DNA of 64,000 nucleotides from assembly GCF_018336155.1 (NCBI RefSeq), contig NZ_JAGYHF010000018.1, positions 1 through 64,000 of the forward strand. Reading direction: 5' to 3'. A model generated the notes under the pieces. The model worked only from the letters and a program-made list of their open reading frames with translations, was not told the DNA's origin and did no database searches. Source of the DNA: Pseudomonas rustica. Its GTDB lineage: Bacteria; Pseudomonadota; Gammaproteobacteria; Pseudomonadales; Pseudomonadaceae. A program made the translations under genes and the position numbers. The first letter of the stretch is position 1; each line of letters starts with the position of its first letter. Shown one piece after another: positions 15,527-27,662 of this stretch.

Positions 15527-17121
15527 ATGGCCCGTCAATCTCTGCTCAGTTTGCCGCTGCCAGCGCCACCGCTGAAAAGCCGACGCTCCTGGCCCAGCAT
15601 CAACCAACGTCTGTTGCCATGGCTGCTGCCCATCAGTCTGTTCGCTCTATGGTGGCTGGCCGCGCGCAACCAATGGATGAGCGAGCAGATCCTGCCGGCG
15701 CCATCGTTGGTGTGGAGCAGCGCCGTCGAGCTGTCGCAAGGTGAGCTGTGGAGCCATTTGTGGATCAGCCTGCAACGCTTGTTCTGGGGCTTGCTCGCAG
15801 GGATTTCCGCCGGTGCAGTGCTGGGTGCTGCGCTGGGTTTCAGCCGCCGTCTGGAGCGTCTGATTTTCCCGACCTTCGCCGGTCTGGCGCAGGTGCCAAC
15901 GCTGGCGTGGATCCCGCTGTTCATGGTGTTTTTCGGCATCGGCGAAGTGTTGAAACTGGTGGTGCTGATCAAAGCCATCGTCGTCCCGGTGACCTTGCAC
16001 ACGCTGGTCGGCGTGCGTGACGCTCAGCCGAAACTGCGCGAAGCCGCTGCCGTGTTGCGACTGCCACCGCGCCTGCTGATCCGGCGATTGGTGCTGCCCG
16101 CCGCCCTGCCCGCGTTCATGGCCGGTGTGCGTTTGGCGCTGGCCGCCGGCTGGACATCGCTGCTCGCAGTCGAGTTGCTCGCCTCCAGCGAAGGCATCGG
16201 TTACCTCATGGTCTGGGCGCGCCAGCTGTTTATGCTCGACATCGTCTTTGTCTGCATCGTGGTGATCGGTTTGATCGGCGTGGCGATGGATCGCGGCATC
16301 GGTCTGCTGGATAAAAAACTGGTGCACTGGCCGCACCCGGCCACTGCGGAAATTCGTCGCGGCCCGCGCTATGAAGGCTGGCAGCGTTTGCAACCGTGGC
16401 TGCTGCCGCTGGGCTTGCTCGCGCTTTGGCAACTGGCGAACGATCAACAGTGGGTCGATCCGAATATTCTGGTGAGCCCGCTGGCCGTGCTGATTACGGC
16501 GTGGGACGGTCTGCTCGATGGCACGTTGATCAACGGCATGGCCCTGAGCCTGGGTCGCACCCTCGGCGGTTTGTTGCTGGGCGGCGGACTCGGTTTGGCC
16601 CTCGGCTTGCTGCTGGGCTTGTCACGCACCAGCGAACGTGTGCTCGGCCCGACACTCGCCGCGCTGCGCCAGATCGCGATTTTCGCCTGGGTGCCGCTGC
16701 TCACCGCGTGGTTCGGATTGGGTGAACTGGCGAAGTGGGTGTTCGTCGCCCTCGCCGCATTTTTTCCGCTGTTTATCGCCACGCAACGCAGCGTCGCCAA
16801 CCTTTCGCCGCAACTCAACGAAGCCGCACAAGTGCTGCGCCTGAGCCTTGGTCAACGCCTGCGTCGTCTGGTGCTGCCAGGCGCGGCACCGGGGATTTTC
16901 GCCGGTCTGCGCCTGAGCCTGATCTACGCCTGGCTCGGCACCATCGGTGCCGAATATTTCATGCCGTCCAACGGCGGCATCGGCAGCCAGATGATCGGCG
17001 CGCAACAACTGCTGCGCATGGATCTGATCATGGCGTGCATGCTCTTCGTCGGCCTCACCGGCGCTCTGCTCAACCTTATTGGCCAACGCCTGGAAATTCG
17101 CGCGACCCGCTGGAGACACGC

Positions 17122-17125
<4 letters not shown>
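15527..17125 (+). CDS. atsB: AtsB sulfate-ester ABC permease (tandem two-domain)
   Basis: A 532-aa inner-membrane permease with two complete binding-protein-dependent transport domains in one chain. Each half has about six membrane spans and an EAA-type loop: LREAAAVLRLPPRLLIRRLVLPAALP in the first and LNEAAQVLRLSLGQRLRRLVLPGAAP in the second. Ordinary SsuC/TauC permeases have one such domain and form dimers, so the halves look like a fused duplication. The start has GGAGG seven nt upstream; a longer reading frame would run into a REP element. The stop overlaps the atsC start (ATGA). Together with AtsC and AtsR it would import sulfate esters. Confidence 0.88.
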
Positions 17126-19562
<2,437 letters not shown>

Positions 19563-19577
19563 GGGCAAGATCAAAAG

Positions 19578-19755
19578 CCCCTCACCCCAGCCCTCTCCCG
19601 GAGGGAGAGGGAGCTGACCAAGGTGTCTTTCGCTAAACATCGACCTGTGAAAACCAGTCGATTATGGATTCGACAAAACTCTTTCACGTCGGCGTACTTC
19701 CCCAATATCCCCCAATCAGTCCCCTCTCCCTCCGGGAGAGGGCTAGGGTGAGGGC
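19578..19755. repeat. REP-like inverted pair (class D)
   Basis: CCCTCACCCCAGCCCTCTCC with GGAGGGAGAGGG (19578-19614) is mirrored by CCCTCTCCCTCCGGGAGAGG ending in GTGAGGGC (19721-19755). Each arm is itself a hairpin. It fills the gap between convergent atsA and the desaturase gene. Confidence 0.75.
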
Positions 19756-19761
19756 AATTCG

Positions 19762-20832
19762 TCAGGCCTCCACCACCTCCCCAGACACCGCGATTTCATC
19801 CCGACGAACAAACCGGTTCGCCCGCCCAAACGTCCCGAAATCATTAAACCTCACCCCCATCTCGCGCATCACCTTATGCGCCACCGGCACGGTCATCTGG
19901 CGGATATAAAACGGTTCCTTCACCACAAAATGATGAATCCCGTGGCTGCTGCCAAAGTTGAAGCAGAACGCCTGCAACGGCCACAACCACCAAGGGTTCA
20001 ACACCTGACACTGCTGCAGCACGTTACCCAGTTCAACATCGCCGTAGTAATGCATGTTCGAGCTGATGAAGTGCAGGCAAAACGTACGCAAAACATTCGG
20101 GCCGATGATCACCACAGCGGCGATATCGATCACCTGCATCACCGACAACGTCGTCGCTGACCATTCAATCGGCGCACCCAGCAGATACGCGATGCCATTG
20201 GCCGCATGGAAACCAAGAAACACATACCACGCACCCCAATGCACCAGCGCCAGCGGCGCGTAGACCTTCAACGTGCGTTTGATGATGCTGAACTTGTGCG
20301 CCCAGGTCTTGGCCCGCAGCATGCGGATAAAAGCCGACATCACGTTGTCGCCAACCATCAGCAAGCGCGCAAAACCCCACGGCTCGCCGTTGGTGATCGC
20401 GCGCTCCTCCATGTCAGTTTCAGTGCCGGAGACCTTGTGGTGATTGAGGTGCAGATGCCGACGAATCCACGGATTGATCGTGCTCGGCCGCGCCAGCCAC
20501 ACCAGGCCCATCATCAAATTGTGCGGCACGCGCTGCTTGCGGAAATACATGCTGTGGATCAGGTCGTGCTCCAGCTCATGGGTCAGCGAAGCAAAAAAAG
20601 CATTGAGCAACAGGCATGCCCACCACGCCATATGGCCGGTGATGTACAGCGTCGCCGAGCCGATCATCCCGATCAGGGCAAAGGCCAGAATCCCCGCCCC
20701 AAGCGCATCCTGATGCTTGAGAATCGGGTAGCGCTCACGCAATTCGACGCCTTTGGCCAGTACCACTTCGCGAATATGTGCTGATCGCTGGGCCGCATTG
20801 TGTCGCTGGGGACTTGCAGAAGTACCGTCCAT
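19762..20832 (-). CDS. Membrane fatty acid desaturase
   Basis: A 356-aa integral-membrane desaturase. The three histidine boxes that bind the di-iron centre are HELEHD (85-90), HLHLNHH (126-132) and HGIHH near 305. Hydrophobic spans lie at about 45-65, 70-85 and 205-245. It would introduce a double bond into a lipid acyl chain or a related substrate. It is distinct from the DesA-type enzyme at 33369. The related alkane hydroxylase/desaturase superfamily makes the exact substrate uncertain. A divergent AraC-type gene begins 100 nt away and probably controls it. Confidence 0.85.
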   Translation of the reverse strand: MDGTSASPQRHNAAQRSAHIREVVLAKGVELRERYPILKHQDALGAGILAFALIGMIGSATLYITGHMAWWACLLLNAFFASLTHELEHDLIHSMYFRKQRVPHNLMMGLVWLARPSTINPWIRRHLHLNHHKVSGTETDMEERAITNGEPWGFARLLMVGDNVMSAFIRMLRAKTWAHKFSIIKRTLKVYAPLALVHWGAWYVFLGFHAANGIAYLLGAPIEWSATTLSVMQVIDIAAVVIIGPNVLRTFCLHFISSNMHYYGDVELGNVLQQCQVLNPWWLWPLQAFCFNFGSSHGIHHFVVKEPFYIRQMTVPVAHKVMREMGVRFNDFGTFGRANRFVRRDEIAVSGEVVEA

Positions 20833-20932
20833 GCTTCCATCCTCGGGTTTATGATGTTCGCATCGTGCCTCGCCAGTGCTTCAATTGCGGTAGCCGAGAA
20901 CGCCAACCTGTTGACCGGAAGCGCCAATCAGC

Positions 20933-21937
20933 ATGAAGGAACCGACCTCCCTCGCCAGTTGGACCCGTGCCTTGCGCAAACAACTTGATGCGCTGGGGCT
21001 GGACAGCATTGCCCTGTGCCAACAGGCCGGGCTCGACCCCAATTTGATGGACGACCCCAACGCGCGCTATCCGCTGTCCGGCACCACGCGCCTCTGGGAA
21101 ATCGCCGTGCAGGTCAGCGGCGACCCGGCGATTGGTTTGCGCGTGTCGCGGTTCGTCAGCCCGACCACGTTCCATGCGCTCGGTTATGCGCTGGTCGCCA
21201 GCGGCAGTTTGCGTGAAGTGTTTGAACGCATCGTGCGCTATCACCCGGTGGTCAGCGATGCGCTGGAGCTGGAACTGAGCCGCAGCGACGACCGCTATCA
21301 ATTCCGTCTGAAAATTCCGTCAGGCAATCCGGCGCCAGCCTTCGAAGCCATCGACGCGTTCACCGCGATCTACGTGCGCACTTGCCGCAATCGCCTCGGC
21401 CGCGATTACGCGCCACTCGCCGTTTACCTGCGCCGTCCGGAACCAACCGACGCGCACCAATGGCACAAAGTCTTCCGCGCCCCGGTGCACTTCGGCTGCG
21501 CCGAAGATCGTCTGGAGTTCGCCCTCGTCGACTTCGACAGCCACCTCGACGACGCCAACCCGGAACTCGCTGAACACAATGAGGCAGTGCTCAAACGCAC
21601 CATGGCCCAGCTCCAGCCGCTGACCTGGGAGCGCAAGGTGCGCGATGCCATCGAAGAACAATTGCCGGAAGGTGAGCCGAGCGCTGAGCGGATTGCTCAG
21701 GCGTTGCATTTGAGTTTGCGCAGCTTGCAAAGGCATCTGGCGGATGAGGGTTGTCGCTTCGACACACTGCTCAACGAGAGCCGCGAGAACCTGGCGCTGT
21801 TGCACCTGCGCGATCCGCAGTGTTCATTGAGTGAGGTGAGTTATTTGCTCGGGTTCGCCGATACCAGCAGCTTCAGCCGCGCGTTCAAGCGCTGGACGGG
21901 GATGACGCCGGGGCAGTTTCGTGACGGGTTGCGCTGA
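20933..21937 (+). CDS. AraC-family transcriptional regulator
   Basis: A 334-aa regulator with an N-terminal arabinose-binding-like domain of the OruR/VirS type (about residues 15-205; the SPTTFHALGYALVASGSLRE stretch is typical) and a C-terminal AraC double helix-turn-helix (about 230-332) ending in the FADTSSFSRAFKRWTGMTPGQFR signature. It is divergent from the membrane desaturase gene with a 100-nt gap, and adjacency suggests it controls that gene, perhaps in response to a fatty acid. The effector is unknown. Confidence 0.9.
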   Translation: MKEPTSLASWTRALRKQLDALGLDSIALCQQAGLDPNLMDDPNARYPLSGTTRLWEIAVQVSGDPAIGLRVSRFVSPTTFHALGYALVASGSLREVFERIVRYHPVVSDALELELSRSDDRYQFRLKIPSGNPAPAFEAIDAFTAIYVRTCRNRLGRDYAPLAVYLRRPEPTDAHQWHKVFRAPVHFGCAEDRLEFALVDFDSHLDDANPELAEHNEAVLKRTMAQLQPLTWERKVRDAIEEQLPEGEPSAERIAQALHLSLRSLQRHLADEGCRFDTLLNESRENLALLHLRDPQCSLSEVSYLLGFADTSSFSRAFKRWTGMTPGQFRDGLR

Positions 21938-21969
21938 TTGATCCGGGATTCGCTGTGAATCGACTGGCC

Positions 21970-22038
21970 TCTTCGCGAGCAAGCCCACTCCCACAGGGGA
22001 ATGCATTCCAAATGTGGGAGCGGGCTTGCTCGCGAAAG
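21970..22038. repeat. REP-like inverted pair (class B variant)
   Basis: TTCGCGAGCAAGCCCACTCC and its inverse GGAGCGGGCTTGCTCGCGAA flank a short centre. It lies between convergent araC-type and histidine kinase genes and may end transcription of both. Confidence 0.8.
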
Positions 22039-22044
22039 GGCCCT

Positions 22045-23430
22045 TCAACTCACCACAAACCCCAACTCAAAAACAGTGCCGTCAGCATCACTACTCACCC
22101 GCACCTGTCCCCCATGCAACTGCATGATCGACTGCACGATCGCCAACCCCAACCCACCCGAATCCCCCGGTTCTGCCCGTGAAGGATCGACGCGGTAGAA
22201 GCGGTCGAACAGTTTGCTCAGATGCTCCTGCGCAATCGCCGGGCCATGATTGTGCACTTGCAACCAGCACTCACCCGCCTCGTCCCGGCGACGCAGACTG
22301 ATCACCGATCTTTGATCGGCATGACGCACGGCATTGGCCAACAGATTGCCGAGCGCCCGTTGCAACAGTTGCTGATCGGCAAGCAGTTCACCGTGCAGTT
22401 GATTGTCGAGCCGCACGTCACGGTCATCCGACAAGGCTTCAAAATAATCACACAGCTCACCGCCAACGCTGTGCAAATCCAGGGTTTGAAGATTCAGCGC
22501 GCGTTCGGCCTGTTCGGCGCGGGCGAGGAACATCAAGTTCTCCGCCATGCGTTTGAGCCGTTCGAACTCTTCCATGTTCGAGGCCAGCACTTCCTGATAT
22601 TCCTCGGTGCTGCGCGGATGATTCAGTGCCTGGCCGTTACTGGCGAGCAAGGTGTGCAACGGCGTGCGGATTTCGTGGGCGAGGTCGGCGGAGAACTGCG
22701 ACAGGCGCTGCACGCTGTCGTCCAGTCGCGCGAGCATGCCGTTGAGCGCTTGCACCGGTTCAAGCAATTCTGCCGGCGTGCCATTGGCAGGCAGGCGTTG
22801 ATCAAGGCTACGCAGATCGATGCCACGCACCGCTTCGCTCAACTGCCGCAACGGTTGCAGGCCCCGGCGCAGCAAGAGCAAGCCCAAGGCAAAAGCGAGC
22901 AACGCACCGAGTCCAACCGACAGGTACAAGCGCATGCGATAACTGCCGAGCATCGATTCACGCTCGCTCAGCACTTTGCCGGCAATGACCGTCAGCGGCT
23001 CGCCGTTCGGCCCCTGCGCTTCGCCGGACAACAGCGCCAGTTCGGCACCGTCCGGCGCTTGCCAGGTCAGCACATCGGGACGCTGCGGCGTTTGCTCGCG
23101 GGGGATGGCGTTCAGTGCGGGCAACTCGCGTTGCCGTGGATTGATCGCGATCACGCTCGATCCGTCGGCGCGGCGCACCAGCAACAGGCTGTCGAGATTG
23201 CCGAGCATGTTCTGATACAGCCGTGGCCGCGCCTGCAAAGCGCCGAGGCTGTCGCTGTCGGCGAGCAAGGCGCGCACTTGCTCCAGGCGACCGAGCAACG
23301 CGAGGTCGTCGCGGTAGGCGATTTCCGAGGCCAGCGAGCGGTAGAGAAACACGCCAATCGCGCTCAGCACCAAGGCGCAAACAATCGCGAACGCCAGCGC
23401 CAGTCGCCAGGCGATCGACTTAGAGCGCAT
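22045..23430 (-). CDS. Sensor histidine kinase (CusS/HprS-like)
   Basis: A 461-aa membrane sensor kinase of the heavy-metal (CusS/IrlS/HprS) type. The start at MRSKS overlaps the response regulator end by 11 nt; a 42-residue longer frame would lie inside that gene. Two membrane spans (about 10-32 and 165-185) bracket a periplasmic domain. HAMP, the phospho-acceptor [11 protein letters not shown], the N-box LLANAVRHA and the G-box [11 protein letters not shown] follow. The periplasmic domain lacks Cys, and I see no evident metal-binding cluster. The divergent HbpS-like and transthyretin-like genes suggest an oxidative or redox signal like that of E. coli HprRS rather than metal. Confidence 0.87.
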   Translation of the reverse strand: MRSKSIAWRLALAFAIVCALVLSAIGVFLYRSLASEIAYRDDLALLGRLEQVRALLADSDSLGALQARPRLYQNMLGNLDSLLLVRRADGSSVIAINPRQRELPALNAIPREQTPQRPDVLTWQAPDGAELALLSGEAQGPNGEPLTVIAGKVLSERESMLGSYRMRLYLSVGLGALLAFALGLLLLRRGLQPLRQLSEAVRGIDLRSLDQRLPANGTPAELLEPVQALNGMLARLDDSVQRLSQFSADLAHEIRTPLHTLLASNGQALNHPRSTEEYQEVLASNMEEFERLKRMAENLMFLARAEQAERALNLQTLDLHSVGGELCDYFEALSDDRDVRLDNQLHGELLADQQLLQRALGNLLANAVRHADQRSVISLRRRDEAGECWLQVHNHGPAIAQEHLSKLFDRFYRVDPSRAEPGDSGGLGLAIVQSIMQLHGGQVRVSSDADGTVFELGFVVS

Positions 23431-24100
23431 CGTCCGGCGCTTCCAGTTGATAACCGACACCGCGCACGGTGTGGATAAGTTTGGGCATGTACGGATCATC
23501 GACTTTCGAACGCAAACGCCGCACGGCGACTTCGACCATGTTGGTGTCGCTGTCAAAATTCAGGTTCCACACCTGCGAGGCGATCAGCGTGCGCGACAGC
23601 ACTTCGCCCTGGCGACTGGCGAGCAGTTGCAGCAGGGCGAACTCCTTGTTGGTCAGGGCGATGCGCTGGCCATTGCGGCTGACACGGCGGCGCAGCACAT
23701 CGATTTCCAGATCGGCGATGCTGTACGACTCGGCTTCGCGCATCGGCCCGCGGCGCAGCAAGGTGCGCACGCGCGCGAGCAGTTCGGCGAAGGCGAAGGG
23801 TTTCAGCAAGTAATCGTCGGCGCCCAGTTCGAGGCCGCGCACACGGTCTTCGATGGCGTCCTTGGCGGTGAGGAACAGCACCGGCGTGGCGCCGCGCTGG
23901 CGGATCAGTTGCAGCAATTGCCAGCCGTTGAGGCCGGGCAGCATCACGTCGAGGATGATCAGGTCATATTCCTGCTGCTCGATAAAGTAGCGCCCATCGA
24001 GACCGTTGAGCGCCACGTCCACGGCAAAACCCGACTCGCCCAGGCCCTTGGCGAGGAAATTTGCGGTTTTGGCTTCATCTTCTACGACCAGCAAACGCAT
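23420..24100 (-). CDS. Response regulator (CusR/HprR/CopR-like)
   Basis: A 226-aa OmpR/PhoB-type response regulator. The receiver domain covers about residues 1-115 with the phosphorylated Asp in [14 protein letters not shown] (Asp51). The winged-helix DNA-binding domain (about 125-222) ends [11 protein letters not shown]. It is the first gene of a two-gene operon with the sensor kinase. The palindrome ATTACAA-AC-TTGTAAT at 24154-24169, in the divergent promoter, is the type of box used by CusR/HprR/CopR-like regulators, so it probably controls itself and the divergent pair. Confidence 0.92.
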   Translation of the reverse strand: MRLLVVEDEAKTANFLAKGLGESGFAVDVALNGLDGRYFIEQQEYDLIILDVMLPGLNGWQLLQLIRQRGATPVLFLTAKDAIEDRVRGLELGADDYLLKPFAFAELLARVRTLLRRGPMREAESYSIADLEIDVLRRRVSRNGQRIALTNKEFALLQLLASRQGEVLSRTLIASQVWNLNFDSDTNMVEVAVRRLRSKVDDPYMPKLIHTVRGVGYQLEAPDDAL

Positions 24101-24153
24101 GGCACACCTCGATTGATAGGCACACAGGCTAGGCGCCTTCGGCGGCGTTGCCC

Positions 24154-24169
24154 ATTACAAACTTGTAAT
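24154..24169. promoter_or_regulatory. Response-regulator box
   Basis: Perfect inverted repeat ATTACAA-AC-TTGTAAT, centred in the 135-bp space between the divergent response regulator and HbpS-like genes. CusR/HprR-type regulators bind palindromes of this form. Confidence 0.65.
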
Positions 24170-24235
24170 CCAACTGACGAGGTTCTGACGAAGACCGGCG
24201 ATTAAGGTGACGACCTTCGCTTCTGGAGCTTGTCC

Positions 24236-24721
24236 ATGACCCTGAAATTCTTGCTCGCCAGCCTGACCCTCGGCCTCAGCGCCGGGGTTTACGCCAGCCC
24301 GGAACTGCCGCGTCACGCTGACCTCGACCTGAAAACCGCACGGCTGCTTGCCGACACCGCCATGACCAATTGCACCGGCACGGTGTCGGTGCTCGATCGC
24401 GGCGGCAACTTGCTGGTGACCTTGCGCGGCGATGGCGTTGGCCCGCATAACACCATTGCCAGCCAACGCAAGGCGTACACCGCGCTGTCGACCAAAACCG
24501 CCACCCGACTGTTTGCCGAACGTGCCCGCAGCAATCCGGAAACCGCCAACCTCAACACACTCGACGAATTGTTGTTGCTCGGCGGCGGTATTCCGCTGTT
24601 CCTCGGCACTGAACTAGTGGGCGCCATGGGCGTGGCCGGTTCCGGCGGCGGTGAGCAAGACGAAAAATGTGCGATCAAGGCTGCCGAGAAAACCGGCCTG
24701 GCCACCACCCGTTCCCAATAA
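24236..24721 (+). CDS. HbpS/GlcG-family haem-binding-like protein, exported
   Basis: A 161-aa protein of the GlcG/HbpS family (DUF336). The ATG has GGAG eight nt upstream; a TTG two codons earlier is less likely. Residues 1-20 are a signal peptide (AGVYA before SPE). The domain shows VSVLDRGGNLLVTLRGDG and the Gly-rich end GAMGVAGSGGGEQDEKCA, which are typical. Members bind haem or act in redox sensing next to two-component systems. It is divergent from a CusRS/HprRS-like system and 12 nt before the transthyretin-like gene, so it could be a target or an accessory sensor. The function is inferred. Confidence 0.82.
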   Translation: MTLKFLLASLTLGLSAGVYASPELPRHADLDLKTARLLADTAMTNCTGTVSVLDRGGNLLVTLRGDGVGPHNTIASQRKAYTALSTKTATRLFAERARSNPETANLNTLDELLLLGGGIPLFLGTELVGAMGVAGSGGGEQDEKCAIKAAEKTGLATTRSQ

Positions 24722-24733
24722 GGAGATGCATCG

Positions 24734-25144
24734 ATGAATACTTTGCGCATGACTTTCGCAGCGCTCGGCCTGAGCGCTTTCTCAAGCCTGGCGCTGGCCG
24801 CTGGCAACCCGTTGAGCGTGCACGTGCTCAATCTGGAAAACGGCCTGCCGTCGCCGGGCATCAACGTGACCCTGGAGAAACATGTCGGTCAGGACTGGCA
24901 GCCGCTGGCTCAGGGCACCACCAATGAACAAGGACGGATTGCCGAACTGTTTCCGGCCAAACAGCCTTTTGAAGCGGGCGAATACCGCGTGGTGTTCAAG
25001 ACCGGCGAGTACTTCAAGAAGGTCAAGCACGACACGTTCTTCCCGGAGATTCCGGTGATTTTTGAAGTGAAGCAGACCGATCAGCACTACCACATCCCGC
25101 TGCTGCTGAGCCCGTACGGTTTCTCGACCTATCGCGGCTCGTAA
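24734..25144 (+). CDS. Periplasmic transthyretin-like 5-hydroxyisourate hydrolase
   Basis: A 136-aa transthyretin-like protein with a signal peptide (residues 1-22, ending ALA before AGN). Hallmarks of 5-hydroxyisourate hydrolase are LSVHVLNLENGLPSPGI at the N-terminus (His29 region), the Arg in EYRVVF and the C-terminal YRGS. It would hydrolyse 5-hydroxyisourate from urate oxidation, but in the periplasm, as E. coli HiuH does. No uricase or OHCU decarboxylase is nearby, so a classic purine pathway is not encoded here. It is co-transcribed with the HbpS-like gene and divergent from the two-component system. Confidence 0.88.
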   Translation: MNTLRMTFAALGLSAFSSLALAAGNPLSVHVLNLENGLPSPGINVTLEKHVGQDWQPLAQGTTNEQGRIAELFPAKQPFEAGEYRVVFKTGEYFKKVKHDTFFPEIPVIFEVKQTDQHYHIPLLLSPYGFSTYRGS

Positions 25145-25172
25145 AATAAACACAGATCCTCGGAACAGGCCT

Positions 25173-25266
25173 CTGTGGCGAGGGGATTTATCCCCGATGG
25201 ACTGCGCAGCAGTCCCATTTTCAGGGCCGCTGCGCGCCCCATCGGGGATAAATCCCCTCGCCACAA
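25173..25266. repeat. REP-like inverted pair (class E)
   Basis: TGTGGCGAGGGGATTTATCC with CCCGATGG pairs with its inverse ending CCTCGCCACA. Class E recurs at 29423-29554, 31139-31234, 35806-35914 and 36150-36258. It lies between convergent genes. Confidence 0.85.
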
Positions 25267-25299
25267 GTATAGGTTTCCACTGTGGATAATGTGGCGCCG

Positions 25300-25977
25300 T
25301 TAGATCGTGGCCAGGGCGCGCAATCGCGTGGCATCGAGGATTTCGATCTCACCATACCCGAGCCCGATAATCCCCTGCCCCTGCAAATCCTTGAGGATCT
25401 GGTTAGTGGTCTGCCGCGACAGCGACAGCATCGACGCCAGTTGCTCCTGCGGCAGTTGCAGCACCCGGCGTGGCGCGTCGAGTTCGCCGTAGCCTTCAGC
25501 GATCATCAGCAAGCGGTGCGCCAGGCGTGCCGGCGCTGGCAGCAGGCTCAGTTGTTCCAGGTTGATAAAGGTCAGGCGCAGTTTGTGGCTCATCAACAGC
25601 GCCAGATGTCGCCAGTACACCGGGTTCTCATCCAGCAACTTCAGCAACGTCGCCTGCGGAATATTCAGCAGCAGGCACGGCCCCACAGCATAAGCATCAT
25701 GCGTACGCGGCTGCCCGTCGAACAGGCAGATTTCGCCAAACCAGTGCGGCGCCTCCACCAGACTCAACAGCGCCTCTTTGCCCTGCTCACTCACCGCACC
25801 AATGCGCACCGCGCCCTCAAGCACCGCGTACAAACCGCAAGGCGCATCACCACGCTGAAACAAGCGCTGCCCTGCCGTCAGCCGCCGCTCCCGGGCCGCC
25901 GCCAGCAAGCTATCCTGAAAGGACACCGGCAGATGACTGAACCACTGGCCGCTCATCAGCCGTGAACGAATTTGCAT
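25300..25977 (-). CDS. Crp/Fnr-family transcriptional regulator
   Basis: A 225-aa Crp/Fnr-type regulator with a cyclic-nucleotide-binding-like domain (about residues 10-125, with GEICLFDGQPRTHDAYAVG) and a C-terminal winged helix (about 150-215; QEQLASMLSLSRQTTNQILKDL is the recognition region). I see no Cys cluster, so no Fe-S sensing as in Fnr. The ATG has GGAG six nt upstream; a much longer frame would extend across the divergent neighbour and is rejected. It is divergent from the Mpo1-like gene by 84 nt, which it may regulate. The effector is unknown. Confidence 0.88.
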   Translation of the reverse strand: MQIRSRLMSGQWFSHLPVSFQDSLLAAARERRLTAGQRLFQRGDAPCGLYAVLEGAVRIGAVSEQGKEALLSLVEAPHWFGEICLFDGQPRTHDAYAVGPCLLLNIPQATLLKLLDENPVYWRHLALLMSHKLRLTFINLEQLSLLPAPARLAHRLLMIAEGYGELDAPRRVLQLPQEQLASMLSLSRQTTNQILKDLQGQGIIGLGYGEIEILDATRLRALATI

Positions 25978-26061
25978 AAACACTCCTGGATTGTCGCCTG
26001 CCTGACAGAGCGAACCCTGATCCCGAGGGATGATGTGATCAACCCTACCGGAGGAACAACA

Positions 26062-26589
26062 ATGAAAAGCCTCGTCGACCATCTCAGTCAATACGCCGCC
26101 TACCACCGTGATCCGCGCAACATCGCCAGCCACTTTATCGGCATTCCGCTGATCGTGGTGGCCGTCGCGGTGTTGTTGTCGCGGCCGGAATGGTCGGTGG
26201 GCGGGTTGTGGATATCTCCAGCCGTTATCGTGGCGTTGGCCTCGGCGTGGTTTTACCTGAGACTGGAAGTGAAGCTCGGCGTATTGATGACCGTGCTGAT
26301 GGGCCTGTCGGTCTGGGCCGGGCACGTTTTGGCGCAGCAGAGCACCACGGTCTGGCTGAGCAGCGGGCTGGCGATGTTTGTGGTGGGCTGGGTGATCCAG
26401 TTTGTCGGGCATCACTATGAAGGGCGCAAACCGGCGTTTGTCGATGACGTGTCGGGGCTGATTGTCGGGCCGTTGTTTGTCGTGGCCGAGTTGGCGTTCA
26501 TGCTCGGGATGCGGCATGAGTTGAAAGAGCAGATCGAGGCGCGGGCGGGGGTTGTGCGAGTTAATCCGAACGGCAAAGCGGCGGCTTAG
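26062..26589 (+). CDS. Mpo1-like (DUF962) putative 2-hydroxy fatty acid dioxygenase
   Basis: A 175-aa integral-membrane protein of the Mpo1/DUF962 family. Yeast Mpo1 is an Fe(II)-dependent dioxygenase that shortens 2-hydroxy fatty acids in phytosphingosine breakdown. Conserved His and Asn residues are visible in YHRDPRNIASHFIGIPL (residues 14-30) and QFVGHHYEGRKPAF (near 113-126). Four hydrophobic spans lie between and after these. The ATG follows GGAGG by seven nt; a 30-residue upstream extension is rejected. It is divergent from the Crp/Fnr-type gene. The bacterial substrate is not known. Confidence 0.85.
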   Translation: MKSLVDHLSQYAAYHRDPRNIASHFIGIPLIVVAVAVLLSRPEWSVGGLWISPAVIVALASAWFYLRLEVKLGVLMTVLMGLSVWAGHVLAQQSTTVWLSSGLAMFVVGWVIQFVGHHYEGRKPAFVDDVSGLIVGPLFVVAELAFMLGMRHELKEQIEARAGVVRVNPNGKAAA

Positions 26590-26595
26590 GCCGCT

Positions 26596-26667
26596 TGAAA
26601 GATCGCAGCCTGCGGCAGCTCCTACAGTGGGTTTCCGAGCGTTCCCACGCTCTGCGTGGGAACGATC
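26596..26667. repeat. Class A single arm plus class C palindrome
   Basis: GATCGCAGCCTGCGGCAGCT with CCTACA (26600-26626) is followed by GCGTTCCCACGC/GCGTGGGAACG (26638-26664). It lies between the convergent Mpo1-like and cysA genes. Confidence 0.7.
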
Positions 26668-26669
26668 AG

Positions 26670-27659
26670 TTAAAGGCTGGCGACTTTCTGCCAGACCTTC
26701 GGCTTGAAGAACAGGGTTTCACCCTTGGCCAAGCCGATCAGGCTGTCGTGGTCTTTCACCACTTCGGCCTCGATCAAATCCGTCTGCCCCTCAACCTTCA
26801 GCGTCACCCGCGTGGTCGCGCCCAACGGCCGGATATCGCGCACCTCTGCCGCATGGTGATCTTCCAACTCATGCCTCGACAACGACACTTCGTGCGGGCG
26901 GAACAGCACGTGATTGTCGTCGCTCAGCAGCAAGCGGTTCGAATCGCCGAGGAAGTGATAAACGAAATCGCTGGCCGGGTTTTCGTAAACGTCGCCCGGT
27001 GAACCGATCTGCTCGATCACACCCTTGTTCATCACCACGATACGGTCAGCAACCTCCATCGCCTCTTCCTGGTCGTGGGTCACGAACACCGACGTCAGGT
27101 TGATGTCTTCGTGCAGACGCGCCAACCAGCGGCGCAATTCCTTACGCACCTTGGCATCGAGGGCGCCGAACGGCTCATCCAGCAGCAACACTTTCGGCTC
27201 CACCGCCAAGGCGCGAGCCAGCGCAATACGCTGACGCTGACCACCGGACAACTGCTCCGGATAACGATCCGACAGCCAATCCAGCTGCACCATGTTCAGC
27301 AGTTCGTGAACCTTGACCGCGATCTGGCTTTCGCTCGGGCGCTGGTTTTTCGGTTTCATGCGCAAGCCGAACGCGACGTTGTCGAACACGGTCATGTGGC
27401 GGAACAACGCGTAATGCTGGAACACGAAACCGACGTTACGATCACGCACATCGTGGCCGGAAACGTCTTCACCGTGGAAAACGATGTTTCCGTTATCCGG
27501 GGTTTCCAGACCGGCAATGATCCGCAGCAGCGTGGTCTTGCCGCAGCCCGACGGGCCGAGCAGCGCGACCAGTTCACCGCTGTGAATGTCCAGGCTGATG
27601 TTGTCCAGCGCCTTGAACGCATTGAAATTCTTGCTGACGTTACGCACTTCGATCGACAT
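26670..27659 (-). CDS. cysA: CysA sulfate/thiosulfate ABC transporter ATPase
   Basis: A 329-aa ABC ATPase of the sulfate importer. Walker A is GPSGCGKTT near residue 35, Q-loop [11 protein letters not shown], signature LSGGQRQR, Walker [13 protein letters not shown] and switch [14 protein letters not shown]. Residues from about 235 form the CysA-type regulatory C-terminal (TOBE-like) domain. It works in the cytoplasm with CysT, CysW and Sbp to import sulfate. It is the last gene of sbp-cysT-cysW-cysA, 3 nt after cysW. Confidence 0.96.
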   Translation of the reverse strand: MSIEVRNVSKNFNAFKALDNISLDIHSGELVALLGPSGCGKTTLLRIIAGLETPDNGNIVFHGEDVSGHDVRDRNVGFVFQHYALFRHMTVFDNVAFGLRMKPKNQRPSESQIAVKVHELLNMVQLDWLSDRYPEQLSGGQRQRIALARALAVEPKVLLLDEPFGALDAKVRKELRRWLARLHEDINLTSVFVTHDQEEAMEVADRIVVMNKGVIEQIGSPGDVYENPASDFVYHFLGDSNRLLLSDDNHVLFRPHEVSLSRHELEDHHAAEVRDIRPLGATTRVTLKVEGQTDLIEAEVVKDHDSLIGLAKGETLFFKPKVWQKVASL

Positions 27660-27662
27660 GAA

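Noticed and set aside
21970-22038. CRISPR-like repeats
   Set aside because: The repeated units are isolated inverted pairs of REP type, not direct repeats with unique spacers; no cas genes are present.
25978-26517. N-terminal extension of the Crp/Fnr regulator
   Set aside because: It is antisense to the Mpo1-like gene, and the ATG at 25977 has a good ribosome site and starts the family domain.
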